Shown here one piece after another: positions 14,785 to 15,168 of a stretch of 15,168 nt of DNA. The notes under the pieces were generated by a model. It searched no databases. It saw nothing but the letters and a program-made list of their open reading frames with translations, and was not told the origin of the DNA. The position numbers and the translations under genes are program-made. The DNA lies in assembly GCA_964486655.1 (NCBI GenBank), contig CAZAON010000213.1:1-15168 (forward strand). The letters are read 5' to 3'. Within the stretch, counting starts at the first letter, position 1. Each line of letters begins with the position of its first letter. The stretch is from JADKIH01 sp964486655. Lineage in GTDB: Bacteria; Bacteroidota; Bacteroidia; AKYH767-A; 2013-40CM-41-45.

Positions 14785-15168
14785 TTATTTAAAAAGCGAC
14801 AATTTGAAATTATTGGCCAGATCACGACTGTAGTCTGCTATCCTTTTTTTTCTCCATTCTTCGGTCCATGAAATATTTAGTTTTTCAAAAATTGGCTTGT
14901 CATCATTTAATATGATTGCATCGTTCAAATCTATTGTGCTGTCTGTTATCAACTCGTCATACTCGAGGTGAAGACCTAGTATTTGGCAACATAGATTTAA
15001 GCGGCTGTCGTTTATTTCTTTATTTCTAAAATCTTGTTTTTCAAGAGAAGCGATAAACAATATATCACCATCTTCATCGCCCTTTTGGTTGGAATAATAA
15101 TTTAATTGAAATCCGAAATTTTCTAATGTTTTAAAAATAGATCTCCCTGCCAGCCCCTTGTTGCCAAC
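14785..15168 (-). CDS. 3' part of an unidentified gene running off the window (partial)
   Basis: On the minus strand the frame is open from the window edge to the stop at 14785-14787, giving 127 residues. The frame continues upstream of the internal TTG at 15058-15060 without a stop, so that TTG is not the start. The visible protein begins VGNKGLAGRSIFKTLENFGF and continues with an acidic DEDGDILF segment, a strand/helix mix with two Cys (CCQIL), a Trp-rich WTEEWRKKR helix and a Lys-rich end. I recognise no family and no catalytic motif. It looks like a small soluble cytoplasmic protein. It converges on higBA with the shared terminator at 14666-14696 between them. Coding status is likely but not certain. 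Confidence 0.6.
   Translation of the reverse strand, partial: VGNKGLAGRSIFKTLENFGFQLNYYSNQKGDEDGDILFIASLEKQDFRNKEINDSRLNLCCQILGLHLEYDELITDSTIDLNDAIILNDDKPIFEKLNISWTEEWRKKRIADYSRDLANNFKLSLFK

Noticed and set aside
15058..15060. TTG at 15060 as the start of the last minus-strand gene
   Set aside because: The frame stays open upstream to the window edge with protein-like sequence, so the true start is outside.

Overview
The window looks like an accessory (defence-island) stretch of a Bacteroidota chromosome. Three things point there. The S74/tail-fibre-type surface protein carries the N-terminal PQAIPYQA pattern and VGIGT-type repeats common in that phylum. Most genes lack a clear Shine-Dalgarno sequence. 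The DNA is mostly AT-rich. No species can be named from the sequence alone.

Layout, left to right. (1) 1-680: the 3' end of an unidentified gene with a possible DUF5655-like C-terminus, then a tiny zinc-ribbon remnant that appears frameshifted. (2) 683-10571: one co-directional cluster of six genes. It starts with a complete type I restriction-modification system (hsdR, hsdM, hsdS). A SIR2-domain protein and a HerA-type ATPase follow without a break, which is the gene pair of the known Sir2-HerA anti-phage system. A four-TM membrane protein of unknown function comes last. hsdM/hsdS and sir2/herA overlap by ATGA, hsdS/sir2 overlap by 11 bp, and the other gaps are 4 and 37 bp. (3) 10572-11180: about 600 bp without a convincing gene, holding six degenerate copies of a ~20-bp repeat at ~33-bp spacing that resemble IS21-family end repeats, with no transposase gene. 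(4) 11181-13040, minus strand: a secreted S74-type protein with a self-cleaving C-terminal chaperone domain. (5) 13041-13828: about 790 bp of non-coding DNA with two copies of a palindromic REP-like element, ending in the higBA promoter/operator. (6) 13829-14505: a higB-higA toxin-antitoxin pair, followed by a strong bidirectional terminator. (7) 14785-15168, minus strand: the 3' part of an unidentified gene that runs off the window.

How the genes may work together: HsdM and HsdS would modify host DNA, and HsdR would translocate along and cut unmodified incoming DNA. The translationally coupled SIR2 (likely NADase) and HerA (hexameric ATPase, probably also nuclease-associated in the complex) would add a second layer of the abortive-infection type. 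Such an arrangement recalls restriction-linked back-up systems such as the anticodon nuclease PrrC next to a type I R-M, but the functional link here is inference. Base composition is not uniform. The start of hsdR is GC-richer (33/60 G+C in 721-780, counted by eye) than hsdM (18/60 in 4021-4080) or herA (17/60 in 8401-8460). The S74 gene is again richer (28/60 in 11641-11700). This suggests the cluster was assembled from parts.
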